Part shown: positions 33,870 to 45,816 of the stretch, one piece after another
Numbering within the stretch: position 1 is the stretch's first letter
Layout: the number at the start of each line of letters is the position of its first letter
Source of the DNA: Penicillus capitatus
Taxonomy: Eukaryota; Chlorophyta
Assembly (NCBI GenBank): GCA_965649825.1
Contig: OZ287694.1
Coordinates: 496,001 to 560,000, forward strand
Length of the DNA stretch: 64,000 bases
Direction of reading: 5' to 3'
The notes under the pieces: model-generated
What the model was told of the DNA's origin: nothing
What the model saw: only the letters and a program-made list of their open reading frames with translations
Database searches by the model: none
Position numbers and translations under genes: made by a program

Positions 33870-34236
33870 GACGAGCAAAGCTCTACGCTACAAAACGGCA
33901 GAGGAAGACCGAACGATGCAACGGACGCGTCGAACAAACAAACCAGAGTGAGCAAGTCGTGTCGACCACTCCGCAGTACGCGAGCCGACACACAATCGAA
34001 CACAGAACGCTCAATTTCGCCAATGATAACAGCGAACATCGCGGAGAACCACACTGAGAAGTCTCTCCTGTCGTGTCGGGAAGAGAGCACTTAAAGAACG
34101 CGGCCCTCTCCATTCCGGGATTCGTTCGAGTTTTACCGAAGACCGACGCGTGTCGCGATATCGTTTTCTCGCCCACCGAGGGGACACTAAGTTCCTTTCG
34201 CGTACGTTTCGCAGAAGGCAACAACGACGCGGCAGC

Positions 34237-37200
34237 ATGGCACCTTCGAAGATGCTCTGGGCATCGCTTCTGACCATCTGTGTCGCCACGCTGTGTGCCT
34301 CGCAGCCCGACTCTCGCGCTCCCAACGTCGCGGGATCGTCTTCGAGGGCCACCACAAGGTCGACAGGTGAGCTTTGCACTGCTGCCGTCTCTTCGCGTGT
34401 AGGCTCGACTCCTTCGCCGTCTCTCCCGCTAAACGAGACCGAAATCTCACATCTCTCTCTCTGAGTCCTTCCCTTCAGGAGTAGGCGACGAGTCAGCGGC
34501 ACTTCCCATGTCCACAGACAACGGCTCGAAGGAGTCCGACGATGCGAAATCCCACCACGCTGTACATCCTCGGCATCGACGGCTGCCTGCGGAATGGCGT
34601 CTTGTGTTTCCCCAGGCACCCAGATCTGTCCGTTCTCTGCAGCAAAGCCTCGAGGACGCTGGGGAAGAAGGTCTGAAACCCGCCGCGGCGGATATACGGC
34701 CGTGACGTTGTCTTGAGCAGGTCGGTGTCAGCTGACGAGCAGCGCGATTGCGTCCATCCTCGACGTCGAAACCAGAATGTGGCTCATCGACGACCGGCAT
34801 CTGGACGACATCTCACACGACCTGCAGACTCTCGTCGACTGCAGCAGCGACGGAGACACCATTCTCTTCAACACCACGCGGCCAATCACGCCTCCAAGAC
34901 GCATCGAGATTCCATGGAACCTGACCCTCAGTGCCGCCGTGGACGCGATCGATCTCGAGAACGGCGTGTTTCCAAAGTCGGAGTCGCCGACGACGTTCAC
35001 GTGTCCCGAAGGAGACGGCGTCTTCTCCCTAAAGTGAGGATCCCCATCGACGTGGGACAGGGCGATATCTTGCATCACCTCACTCGTCGTGTGCGTGCAG
35101 GACGGGTACAGCCCTAATCGCAAACATCGTCTTCAAGAACTGCACCCTGGACGAACAGGACAGGGCCATCGTGCAGCTGGAGGAATGCACCTCGAAGGAA
35201 GCGAGCGGGACCGTCCGCCTTCACCGCGTGGCGTTTCGCGGACATCGACTGAACGGCACGAGCTCCTTCTCCTCTGGCGCCGAGTGCGCGTCGGTGGAGA
35301 TGATCCGCGTCAAGTTCTCTGACAACTCCTGTGGGGACGCATGCTTCGCGCAGCTGGCCGCCGCCGCCGACCTGAGACACGTCCGTCTCGAACGAAACGT
35401 GCCTGTAGCGAGTCTGGACACAAGACGTCCCGTCTCGCTGCTGCGTCTGCTCGCTGGATCGACGACTAAGGTCGTCGACATCCATCTCAGCCAGAATGCC
35501 GTCGCAGGGGTCCACGTCAGCGATGGGACGTTGAACCTGACACAGTCGACCTTCGAGCGCAACTCCGAGGGTCCGACGGTCCGTTTGGACCAGGGCAGTC
35601 GAGCACACATTGCCGACTGCGTGTTCCGAGGGAACGAGGCGTCGATTCAGAGAGCGGAAGAGACGCTGCCCGAGTCGCTGCTCGCCTTCGAGAGCAGCGG
35701 GTTCAGATGCGTGCCCGTCACGATGACGCGGGGAAGTGCTCTCTTGTCGTTCGACAGCGACGTCAGAGTGAAGGGCTGCGAGTTTAGGCAAAACAAGGTG
35801 CACGGAGACGCCAGCGGAGTCTTCGCATCGGGCGGCACTCTGGAAGTCGACGCGTGCAGCTTCAGAGACAACTCCGCGACTAAGGCCGGAGGCGCCGTCT
35901 ATCTGCTCAACGCTCTGGCTCTGTTCGATAACGTCGTCTGCGTCGATAACAGCGCCGAAGACGGCGGTGGATGTCTCTTCGCTGAGAACGCCACTGGCTG
36001 GATCGTCGACTCGCGTCTGAAAGGCAATTCGGCTTCAAAGGGAGGCGCTCTCTGCATCAAGGAGTCCGCCGAGTTGCAGATCCAGAACAGCTCCTTCGTC
36101 GGCAATAGCGCTGAGGAGAGCGGCGGGGGAGCCCACGTCCAGGCCGAGCTCTGTCGCTTCGTCGAATGCCGGTTCGAGAGGAACAAGGCAAGGACGGGAG
36201 GCGGCCTGAACGTCGACAAAGACAGTGCCGTCCGCATCGAGCGCTCCACCTTCGTTCAGAACAATGCGTCCGATTCTGGCGGCGGCATGTCGAGCGAGAG
36301 AAGCGTCGTGGAACTGGAGGCCATCGAGCTGACAGGCAACCGCGCAAGCAGTCAGGGCGGAGCCGTCCGGGTGAAGGAAGAATCGACGATCCGTGTTCGG
36401 GATTCGCAGTTCCGGGAGAACAGTGCCGGGATATACGGCGGGGCGATGGTGGTGCAGAACAGCAAGGGGACGCTCTCCGGATGCGAGGTCGAGAGGAACG
36501 TGGCGGACATCGGCGGAGGAATCGAGCTGTCGCGCACGTCCTCCCTCGAGATCCGAAACAACTCCGAATTCGTCGAAAACCGAGCGAGAAATGGAGTGGG
36601 CGGCGGAATCGACTGTCAAGGCCGAAGCGAGTTGAAAATCTCGGACGCCGAATTTCGGGACAACAATGCATCGCGTCAAGGAGGGGCCATCTTCCTGTAC
36701 GCGTCCTCTCTAAACGCGGCGCGTCTGGTGATTCTGGATAACGTCTGCGGTGATATGGGCGCTGGGGTGTTTCTCTACGGCAAGAGCACGGCGGAGTTCT
36801 CTGACTCGCTTTTCCAGCAAAATCGAGCAGAGTACGGAGGGGCAGTCTTTGTGCGCGAGTCGCAGGTACACGTGCGTGGCAGCAAGTTTTTTGATTGTCG
36901 AGCAGAGAAGAATGGAGGCGGCATCTATATCGAATCCCAATCCGTTGTCGTTTTCGAAGGCTCTGCTTCAGAGTTTTTGTGGAACATCGCCGCAGGGGGC
37001 GAGGGCGGCGGCGTGTACTGCTCGGATGGAAACCTGACGGGAGAATCGCTGAGCTTCGTGAAGAACTATGCTGCCGACGGAGGCGGGATCGCGATGAACA
37101 TGGAATGCGAGGCAACGCTGTCTCTTGTGAACTTCAGAGCGAACAATGCCTCTCGTGGCGGAGGCCTCTACGTCACAGGAGGGTCCAGAGTGGACCTGCG

Positions 37201-40200
37201 CAGCGGGTCGTTCGAAGACAGCCAGACTTCCGAGATGGGGGCCGCCATCCACGTCGAGCTTTCCTCTCTTAAGCTTCGCGGCGCCACGTTCCTGAACGGA
37301 ACCTCCCAGACAGGCGGATTCGTCACGTGTCGGGGAGCCAACGTGAAGATCAGGAATTCGCAGGCGGACATCGGCCTGGCGAGTGAAACTGGAGGATTCA
37401 TGGACGCAAGCGAGAGCAGCAACGTCTCCATCGCCAACCTGTCCCTCAGCGGCATGCGTGCCAGAACAGGCGGCGCATTTCACCTTGCAGCGTCCAACCT
37501 GCGTGCCAGAGGGCTTAGCGTGAACGGATCCTCGGCGGAGGAATCGGGTGGCGGGATTCACGCAGATCAAGGGTCGTCTATTCTCTGCCTCAAATGCGCC
37601 TTCGAGGGGAACGCAGCTGGCCGTTCCGGAGGCGGCGTCTCGATCGCATCCGCAGAACCGCAGCAGCTGGTCTACCAGTTCGACGGGTGTCACTTCAGCA
37701 ACAACAGCGCCACACTCGGAGGTGCGTCGATCCTGCAGCTCTGGGAGGAACGGATTGAGAGTGTTGCGGTGTAGGTGGGATTCACTACCTGAGCAATCAC
37801 ACGGCACCGGACTGTGGCAGACCGGAGGCTAACTGCACCCTGGTCACCCTGGGCGGCGTTGTGCTCAAGAACAACAGTGCCGAGTGCGGCGGCGGCATCT
37901 TCACGAGCGACCCGACAGCGTTCAGATTCCGCTGCCCGGAACATCACGAACGAGACGAGCTGGGGTTTTATAGCGAAAGGGAGCTGGATGGAATGCGCGT
38001 TCTCAGATCCGATAAAGACCTCTGCGCCGACGCATGGTCCGGCAACACGGAGATCAACTTTGGTCCCGACGTCGCCACCTACGCCCGTCGCATCCTGTGG
38101 TTCATAGAGGACGGGAGTGGACCTGAGGCGGAGACGATCCAGATAGAGGAAACCCGCAAACGCATCGACTACAAGAGCGGCGAGCCGCTTCCGAAGATCC
38201 GCCTCGAGGTGGTCGACGCGTTTGGCCAAGGACCTGCCTTCGGAGCGGGCAATGCCACGGTGGCGGCTGTGATGTGGTCTCCCTCGACGGACCCGTCCAA
38301 GAGCAATGCGCTCTTTCCGGGCAACGTCAGTCTGCTCATGGTGGACGGCACCGCAGAGTTTTCCGAGATCCGCGGCCTCCAGACGCCGAACGACTGCCTC
38401 GTGCGGATCGACTTCAGCGAAGACGCGCTGCCGACTCTGGAGATCGACGTGACCGTCCGGGATTGCATCATAGGCGAGGCGCCGAACAACGATCGGACCC
38501 TCTGCGTCCCGTGCTCCCAGAGACAGTGCAGGGTGTCGAAGAAAGACGACCAGTGTCAGCCGTGCCCCGAGAATGCAAACTGCTCGTCCATAAACGTCAT
38601 CCAACCCGACAGAAAGTACTGGCACCGCCATCCGTGCTCGGTGCACATGCAGGAGTGCCTGAGCCGAACGGCGTGCGACTTCGATCGCGAGGAGGGACTA
38701 ACGACTGTCACGGCAGAGATGCAGGACTGCACATTCAGCCAAATGATGGATGAGGATTACAGCCAGACGCAATGCCGAGAGGTGCCGTGCCTTCTCCCGT
38801 CGTCCTCTGCGCACTCTGACTGCTTTTTTTCAGGGCTACACCGGGCTGTTGTGTGGAGACTGCGAGGCTGGATACGGTCACAGTTCTTCGTTCGACTGCG
38901 ATCGATGCGACACGGGTCTCAGCATCACGACCCTGGCGATCTCCATCTTGCTGGTGCTGGCTCTCAGCAGCTTTGCCATCCGAAGCAGTCTGATCCCGGT
39001 GCAGAATCCTCGACGCGACGCTAGAGCCAGTCGTCGAAGGATGTCGCGACGCTTTATCGGGGTAGCAACCTCGGCTCCAGCCAGCATCCAGCTGGCGCCA
39101 CTCGTCTCGCGCGGCAACCCTCCACCGAGATCGAGGCACACGCAGAACGAAGCGAGCCAGGAGGACGAGGGCGAGAGCTCGGCCGTGATGGCCAAGTGGA
39201 GAACGGTCGAGATCTTCAAGGTGAGGCTCTGCGAGTGCGTTCTCACGATCACCTCTGGCATTTGCAGATCACCATCAATTTTCTGCAAGTGATGTCGGTG
39301 GCGATCTACATCAACGCGAACTGGACGTCGTCGTCGACATCCCTCATCTCAGCAACAGGTCACGCCTCTCAGCGCTCTTCCGCAGGGAGTGCTCACGATT
39401 CGTGTGGATCTCAGACGCGGTCGGCGGCATGATGTCGGGAAGGGCGTCTTTCTCTGCCGAGTGTCTCGCGCCGGCGAACGCAGTCGTCGCACGGCCGGTC
39501 ATTCGAGCCATCATCAGCTTCGCCATTCCCGTCGTCGCCGTTCTCCTCTACGGCATCTTCTGGCTGTGCATGGCGTGCAGATCCGCCGAGGGCTGGCACT
39601 ACTTCAAGAAGAGATGGCTGCTGAGCGTCGTCGCCGTCGCCTACCTCACCTACGTCTGGATCACGAAGACCGCCGCCAACACCCTCTACTGCATTAGAGT
39701 GCACGATTCCGTCGACGTGGACGTCGACACCATGCATCGCTACTGGTCGCAGGACACATCTTTGCGCTGCTACAGAGGCCCCCACGCCGTTCTCGCCTTC
39801 ACACTGGGCTGGCCGGTGATCGTGGCCTTCACGGTCGGATTCCCCGCCTTCCTGTACTACAATCTGCGCAACAGTCGCAGCTCCGATGGCCGACCGGCGG
39901 CCGTCTTCATGGAGATCGCCGCCTTTCTGTACCGAGCCTACTCGGACGACTTCAGATACTGGGAGCTGGTCATCATGTGTCGCAAGGCGCTGCTCACCGT
40001 CGTCGCTGTGTTCGGCTACCATCTCGGATTCAATCTCCAGGCCGTTCTCGCCGTGTGCGTTCTGACGACGGCGCTCTATCTCCACATCAGTGCCCGTCCC
40101 TTCAGAAAGGAGTTTGACGCACTGAACGCCTACGAAGGGGCATCTCTGTTCGTCTCCAACATCACCTTCGTTTTGGCGCTCCTCTACGACGACAATCGCA

Positions 40201-40472
40201 CTCGAGATGCCACGAAGACCTTCTTGAATGTCTTGCTCTGTGCTCTGGTCGGAGGGCTGTTTCTCACGTTTTTCTGCCTGTTTGTTCAGTCCGGGTTGAT
40301 ACACCTGCGTCTGGTTCTCGAGGAGGAAGGAATCATTGACGACGCCCAGCGGCAGAAGTCGATTGCGATCGTCAAGACGTTCGTGACGACGACGTTGGAG
40401 CAGTGTTGGTCGCAGATGAAGAAGATGAGCTTCAAGACGAAACCAAGCTCGGAGGAAGAAGAGGCCTTGTGA
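34237..40472 (+). CDS. Giant Pmp-like beta-helix protein with multi-pass membrane tail
   Basis: About 1,900 residues in eight exons: 34237-34366, 34479-about 34700, 34732-35033, 35101-37721, 37775-38781, 38834-39220, 39268-39358 and 39415-40472. All junctions after exon 3 keep the frame; the exon 2 donor is uncertain. The protein starts with a signal peptide (MAPSKMLWASLLTICVATLC), then an N-terminal domain with WLIDDRHLDDI. A long parallel beta-helix follows with repeated GGA(V/I/L) or GGG and FxxN motifs, as in chlamydial polymorphic membrane proteins. Next come a Cys-rich module (CQPCPENANC, DCEAGYGH) and about eight or nine hydrophobic helices, including the conserved NLQAVLAVCVLTTALYLH. 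A large extracellular sensor or adhesin on a membrane domain is likely. Whether the membrane part is a channel or receptor cannot be told. Confidence 0.85.
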
Positions 40473-40993
40473 ACTCGCCTCCGAACGACTGACCCTTTCC
40501 ATCATGCCTGTGCAGACTCTCGAACTCTTATATCTATGCTTACGTCAAGTGCGCCTTTAACTAAGATAGATTCAAATAAACGAACGGGTGGTGGATGCTT
40601 AAGTTTGTACATGAAAACCGTCTGCCCTTGTTATAGTTGACGTTTCGTGCAGCGAAAGTCGCGTCTTTACTGACGTCTGTTTCGCGTCTGCTCGTTCGCG
40701 GTCGAAAGTGAAGACAGTGGTCGAAACGTCCCTGCGTTAGACGACGGCGTCTTTCTCGCTGAATGCATGGGCAGTAGTAAATCCGTCTCGGTGATCACGA
40801 TGAGCGGCCGATTGTCGAATAAACGACGGATTTGAAGTACATGTCTGGAGTGCGGTTAGAGCATAGGAATAAAGTCCGACTGCTTAGTCCGCAAGTCAGT
40901 TGTAGTGTGCTTTGTTGAATCGAGACCTTTCAGTCAGAGAGAACTCGGTGTCTTCAAAGTTCGAAAGAAAGTCTCGGTTGCGATATCCCTCGA
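40473..40993. other. Intergenic, nothing recognised
   Basis: 3' flank of the Pmp-like gene and 5' flank of the next acidic-protein gene. No gene seen. Confidence 0.4.
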
Positions 40994-42163
40994 ATGGCTG
41001 CCTTACACAGACGCGACGTGCCACTCGTACGAAGCTCCACGCCGCGTTCCGTGTCTTGAGTTTTCCGTGCGATTCAGGTTCTGCCGCTGGTGTGTCTTCT
41101 TCTGAGCGGAGCCGACTTTGCGATTGCAGCGAGAACACTGCCGGCGCCGCGCTTCGGTTTCAGGTATCGTCTCTGCGCAAAAATGCGTGTCGCGAACGAA
41201 GTCGGTTTGTGCAGCGGGATTGATGCCGCGCGTATCGAGGCATCGTTGAGAAGCAGTGGCAGGTCTCTCAAGAACGACTGCGCCGCGAAGGAGTGTTTGG
41301 ATCTCGAGGAGGCATCGGAGGCCAATGCTCCGGACGCGGCAGTTGCGATGTTCCACGAAGCGACCGTACCACAAGAGACGGAACGAGTATTAGATGCAGC
41401 AACAACAACAGAAGACCTGGAGGTATCGCCAAGAGACGTCGGTGATGTGGAAGTGGCTCTGCCACAAAAATCAACGATTCTTGCTATCGCTGGTGGTCCA
41501 GTAGGGGAGACAGATGCAGATGCTGCTTCCGCTATGGCGCCCGCTTCTCCCGAAAACTCCGTGTTGTTGAACACTGTCCTCTCGCCAGATGGCAGACTCG
41601 ACGTTCCTGCTGCACAGCCAACACCACTGGATGAAGATCAAAGGGAGACGTTGGACGATTCGAATGAGGATTTCGTTGCCTCCTCGTCCACGGTAGCCGT
41701 GGACAGTTCGACCACTGGCAAGTCCCCGTCAACGATGACATCAACAATTGTCCCAGTCCAAGACTCAAAAGATTTGGATGAAACGGTGAAGCTGGCTGAA
41801 GATCCATCCGTGCAGTCGAAACTCTCTACTCTTCTTGATGGGGATCTCGAAGAACCGACAAGATTTGAAGACGGAATGGAGCCATTTGAGGCGCCACTGG
41901 AAGAACCATCATCAGCAGAACCATCTGTCCCGTCCGCAGTGGAACCGGATACGGAGCCAGTAGAGGAACCGGAGTCTGCGCCAGCTCTACAGGAGCGTGT
42001 CGTTCAGCGGACTCCTGTAGACAAACTAGGGAGGAATGGACTGAAACCGAAACCACCAAGTCCAAGTGGAATTGTCGTCATCAGCGACGGGAATCATGTG
42101 CCAATGATTCCCAGAGATCCTCCCAAACCCGCAGGCGCTATCGTCGAAGCATTCCCTCGTTGA
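40994..42163 (+). CDS. Secreted acidic protein family, member 3 (longest)
   Basis: Exon 1 (40994-41017) encodes MAALHRRD. A 60-base intron ends in GATTCAG at 41077, and exon 2 begins VLPLVCLLLSGADFAIAA, together a clear signal peptide. The rest is one frame of about 360 codons to TGA near 42163. It carries the family box (SSGRSLKNDCAAKECL), a long Glu/Pro/Val/Ser-rich acidic region with repeated EEP units (41870-41990), and a basic, Pro-rich tail (LKPKPPSPSG). Unlike members 1 and 4 there is no second intron before the GRSL box. Likely secreted and intrinsically disordered; possibly a wall or mucin-like protein. Nothing in it looks enzymatic. Confidence 0.7.
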
Positions 42164-43054
42164 CGGCAAGACATTCCCTCTCTAGTCCTTACAGAACATA
42201 AGATTCGCGTGCTAAACGTTTCCAACCAGTTTAACGGATAATCTAAGACTCTTGTGGCTGACAGCCACAGAACCAAACGCTCTGTTAGCGACCTAAAATG
42301 TCAAGACACAATGAATCTTCAGATACGTACAACGAACGCATACAGTCGCGCGATCGATCTTACACCTCACCACGCAACAGTCATTCAACACCAGACACCG
42401 CATCAGAAGGGCTAAAGATGCTTCGTCATTTGCCCGCGATGCATTGAAGAGAAGATGTCTCACAGTCTGTCGAACTGAATGGAATGCAATTAATAGCAAA
42501 GATGAATCTGCCTTTATAACCACATCTCGAAACAAGTTAGCATGGCAGAAGAGCAAGGGCTTCTTTACGGGGATGTGTGCACCTCGAGAAGTGTCTCTCG
42601 TCGAAGCCGGCACTCTTGATGAGAGCGCATTAGCGGGATGCTCGCCATGAAATGCAGGAAGAACGAGCGAAGACACTGAGTTGAGCTGACCACCAGAGCT
42701 TGCTCAATAAATGACATGCCGTAACGTTGTTCCGTCAAGTTAACCCTCGGTGTTCTGCTTCTCGCGAAATGGGGGTAAAATGGCGTCGTCTGGTCAAAGA
42801 AGAGAAGTGGTACTCGGAAAAGTGATCTTTGTCTTCTCTGCTGTCGACAATGTGTCTTTGTGCAAGCAAGCGTTTGCACATTATACCTCACAAAGCAAAC
42901 CTGTCACATCACTGCCGGGGTCTTCTGAAACGGGCGTATCCGTCAGCGCCTTCATTTGAACGAACACGCACTGAATCCGAGAGACACTCGTTCGGTCTCT
43001 GTAGACTGACTGGCAAACAGGATCTGTGTCGAGAATCCTACGATTAGTCCTTCA
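42164..43054. other. Intergenic with a possible TPR relic
   Basis: Apart from the tetratricopeptide-like fragment described separately, no gene is seen. Open frames at 42293-42676 and 42565-42891 on the minus strand appear to be chance. Confidence 0.35.
42298..42650 (+). pseudogene. Possible decayed TPR-repeat fragment
   Basis: One frame reads NAYSRAIDLTPHHATV, which fits the second helix and turn of a tetratricopeptide repeat (Y-x-x-A-I-x-L-x-P-x-x-A). That frame stops soon after, and an adjacent frame continues for about 80 codons (ARDALKRRCLTV...) to 42650. No other TPR copy is seen nearby. The match is short, so it may be coincidence. Confidence 0.25.
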
Positions 43055-44180
43055 ATGGTTGCTGCGACCAAAACAGTCTTCTTTCTGGTGCTGTCACGCA
43101 GAATCTCGAAAGGAACCGTTTAACGTCAGGTGCTGCTCAGGCAATTCTGGCTATTCAGTGCGCTGCACCACCACCTTTAAGTACCTCTAACCTTCTGCCG
43201 TGACTTACTTTGCTGAACCGTTCCTGACCTCAGTGCGCAGGGGCGGACCAAAGACAGACACCGTTTATTTCTTACTTGATAGCGGACTTTGCGAATGACG
43301 TTCCTCTGTAGGTGACGGCATCTGGCAGGTCTCTGATGAAAGCGTGCAGCGGGCAAGACTGCAAACCAGAGGACTTCGTGGAGGAGACCGGTATCCCAAG
43401 CACCGCTCTGCCCTCCCTTGCAGAAGAATCCGATGCACAAACGGCGGCCTGCCCATCTGCAGATTCTATAGAATCCGCGATGGGACACGATAAGGACCTG
43501 GTTGCTTGTGATGCTGCAGCAACCGTCCAAAGTGCTGCCGATTATTGTCATGAAAGCATGGATCGAGAAGAGATGTCATCCACGGTGGCTGTCGAAGGTA
43601 TCTATGACCAACTCTAGATGCAAACGGAAAACAGACTGTAGATACGGACGCTTCGCTGGCAGAGGTGACTTTGTGCTCTGCATCCGCACTGGATATCGTC
43701 GATGCCGATGTGCTACTGACAGATGATTCGACGGGACTGGAAGATCTGATGGATCTGTACGAAGCGATGGGAATAACTTCAGATCAAGCTCACAGATCGC
43801 TTTCGTTCTTAGAATCTATGGATGCCCTAATCGAAGCATCTGTCGGAATAGCATCTCTCGAAACATTCGATGACTATGCGCAGGATTCCGATTATGCGCC
43901 AGAGGAGTCTGCGCCATCTTCCGATTATGCTCCGGAGTCTGCGCCATCTTCCGATTATGCTCCGGAGTCTGTGGCAGAACCTGCGTCATTTCCACTCCCC
44001 GATACAGTCACTCCGATTCCTGTCATAGACGCAACAATTCAGAGCTCCCCTAGAAACACTCCCCCGAGCGCCACCAAGGATAATGGAATTGTCGGCGTGG
44101 GTCAGCCGGTGCAGCCACTGAATGACACCAGACCTGATCCACAGGCCTTTATTGCAGCAGTAAAGCAGTATAGCAGCTGA
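43055..44180 (+). pseudogene. Secreted acidic protein family, member 4 (frameshifted)
   Basis: Exon 1 (43055-43087, MVAATKTVFFL) joins across a 53-base intron to exon 2 (43141-, AILAIQCAAPPP) as a signal peptide. Exon 3 starts at 43312 with TASGRSLMKACSGQDC and runs parallel to member 1 up to VAVEGIYDQL, then meets TAG at 43615-43617. The homologous reading continues in another frame (GKQTVDTDASLAEV, then GLEDLM) to a stop at about 44180. Near the end, 30-base tandem units encode SAPSSDYAPE two to three times, followed by the conserved SPRNTPP, ATKD, GQPV and RPDPQA tail. One indel near 43610-43620 would restore the frame, so it is a young pseudogene, a sequencing error, or a gene with an unseen intron. 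Confidence 0.55.
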
Positions 44181-45816
44181 ATTTTGGAACATTAAAACGA
44201 TCAGAGAATGAAAACACAGTTGCGAAACATTTCTATTGCGACTCGAATGTTATCGATTAAATTCGCTCCAAGCGCATATTTGTTTAGCACTCTTTGGACA
44301 AACAGAGCTGGTTCAGTAAAAATGACAACATCCGAACAGTTCGTAGCAATCGCCGGCAGATGTGCAAGGTATCGACCAGCGAACGAACACACGCACCAAC
44401 CTTACTTCATGCATACGGTCGCGGTTTCGGTCTACTCAGATAGACATAGCCAGCCACTCGTCGAGTAAAGAATTGAAAGAGTATCTAAGACTCGCGCTAT
44501 GAGTCTGGTTGGTCTATTGTTTGGTCAACGTAACGCTTTCCGAAGGTCGATCACAGTGGAAGTATATGTCTCCTCTCGTATCATCTAATCAGGCCTTCGG
44601 CTGTTTAGAATACAATTTACGACAGTATGCGCAGACAGCAGATCACAAAGAGGACTGGAACTGCAGCAGAATGGAGTGTGTCGAAAGCTTCGGCTTTCCG
44701 AAACCACCTAGCGTATTTGCCAACAGATATGGCACCGAAATAGTTTCTCAGTCAGGGTATTGAAGCAGCAGAGTGCGAGTTGTACACCAAAGAAGCTCCT
44801 TGACGCCACAGAACGGACGAGTTTAAATAGAATGATTGCGCTGCAGACTCGACGGTGACTCTCATGACTGACTCCTAACAGCAACCGGAAGGGCCTGCGA
44901 TTTGAGAAGGGCTGTTGTCTTCGCCTAAGCCATCTAGTCATGAATGCCATCCGATAAATGCGGTAGAGCACACAAGTCGTCTTTCAGTTCCATCACTCTG
45001 TTCTCCACTCCGTCCATCTCACAAACAATTCCGTGAAAAACATCGTGTGGCTTGCCCATTCTCACTACCCTGAGATGATTGCATCGAGAATGCATGATGC
45101 GTGGACATCTGTCGGGTTCTTCTCGATGTCACAGCATGAAAAGTGGGGGAGGTGGTGAGGTGTCCCGCACGCAGTTCCGGTCTGTTAAAGAAGAAAGCCT
45201 TCTAGGCAAACATTCACTTCTTCTTTCAACCTACGCTTCCGCTCCACAAGCACAGTGTTCGCGACGTTGATGACGGCAGGGGAAGTTCGATGGTGTCGTC
45301 TTGTCGAATTCGTCGACGACAATTGACTAACGCTTCCAAGACGAAGATCGGGAAACGGCAAGAAAGGGGAGACCTTAAGAATGGAGCTAGCTCGACGAGA
45401 TTCTGTCGACGACGGTTTCGGAGTGTTGTTGTGTTCATGCCGACAATGACGTGGCTTGACTTTTCTGGCAAATGCCAAACGTCTGCATACAAAACCGTTT
45501 CGCATACGAACGTGTAGAACTCCCGCCTTCTGAAGCCGGCTGCACGCAGTGCCCTCGTCGGCAACGCCGTTGAGGCTAATCTCGTTCGATTATCGCGAGG
45601 AGAGGCGAGAGGCGCGGCGTTTTCGTCACGTCACATACTTAAAAGTGTCACAGAGAAAGCGTATGGCTCACCCTATAAGGTGCATAATGCAGGTCATTCT
45701 CTTCGGCAAGGAAAAGGAGGAAAAGTCCCGTCACAGCTTAGAATATTGAGCCCGGTTTGCGAGCTCAGCTTGCAAAAAGAAAAGACTATCTATCTTGCTA
45801 ATGGATGTCGATCAGC
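44181..45816. other. Intergenic, no recognisable gene
   Basis: Frames such as 44509-44763 plus and 45185-45505 minus are short, lack ATG starts or overlap others, and have no paralogues. It includes the 3' flank of the large minus-strand Pmp-like gene. Confidence 0.35.

Noticed and set aside
36057-37115. Minus-strand open frame of 352 codons
   Set aside because: Antisense to the beta-helix exon; Arg/Pro/Ser-rich and without domains.
34237-40472. Chlamydial contamination or very recent bacterial transfer for the Pmp-like genes
   Set aside because: Conserved spliceosomal introns, a eukaryote-style membrane tail and several diverged paralogues show long residence in this genome.
39411-40505. 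Minus-strand open frame of 364 codons
   Set aside because: It lies exactly opposite the membrane exon of the Pmp-like gene, whose reading is supported by two paralogues and conserved splice sites. The antisense frame is a by-product of codon bias.
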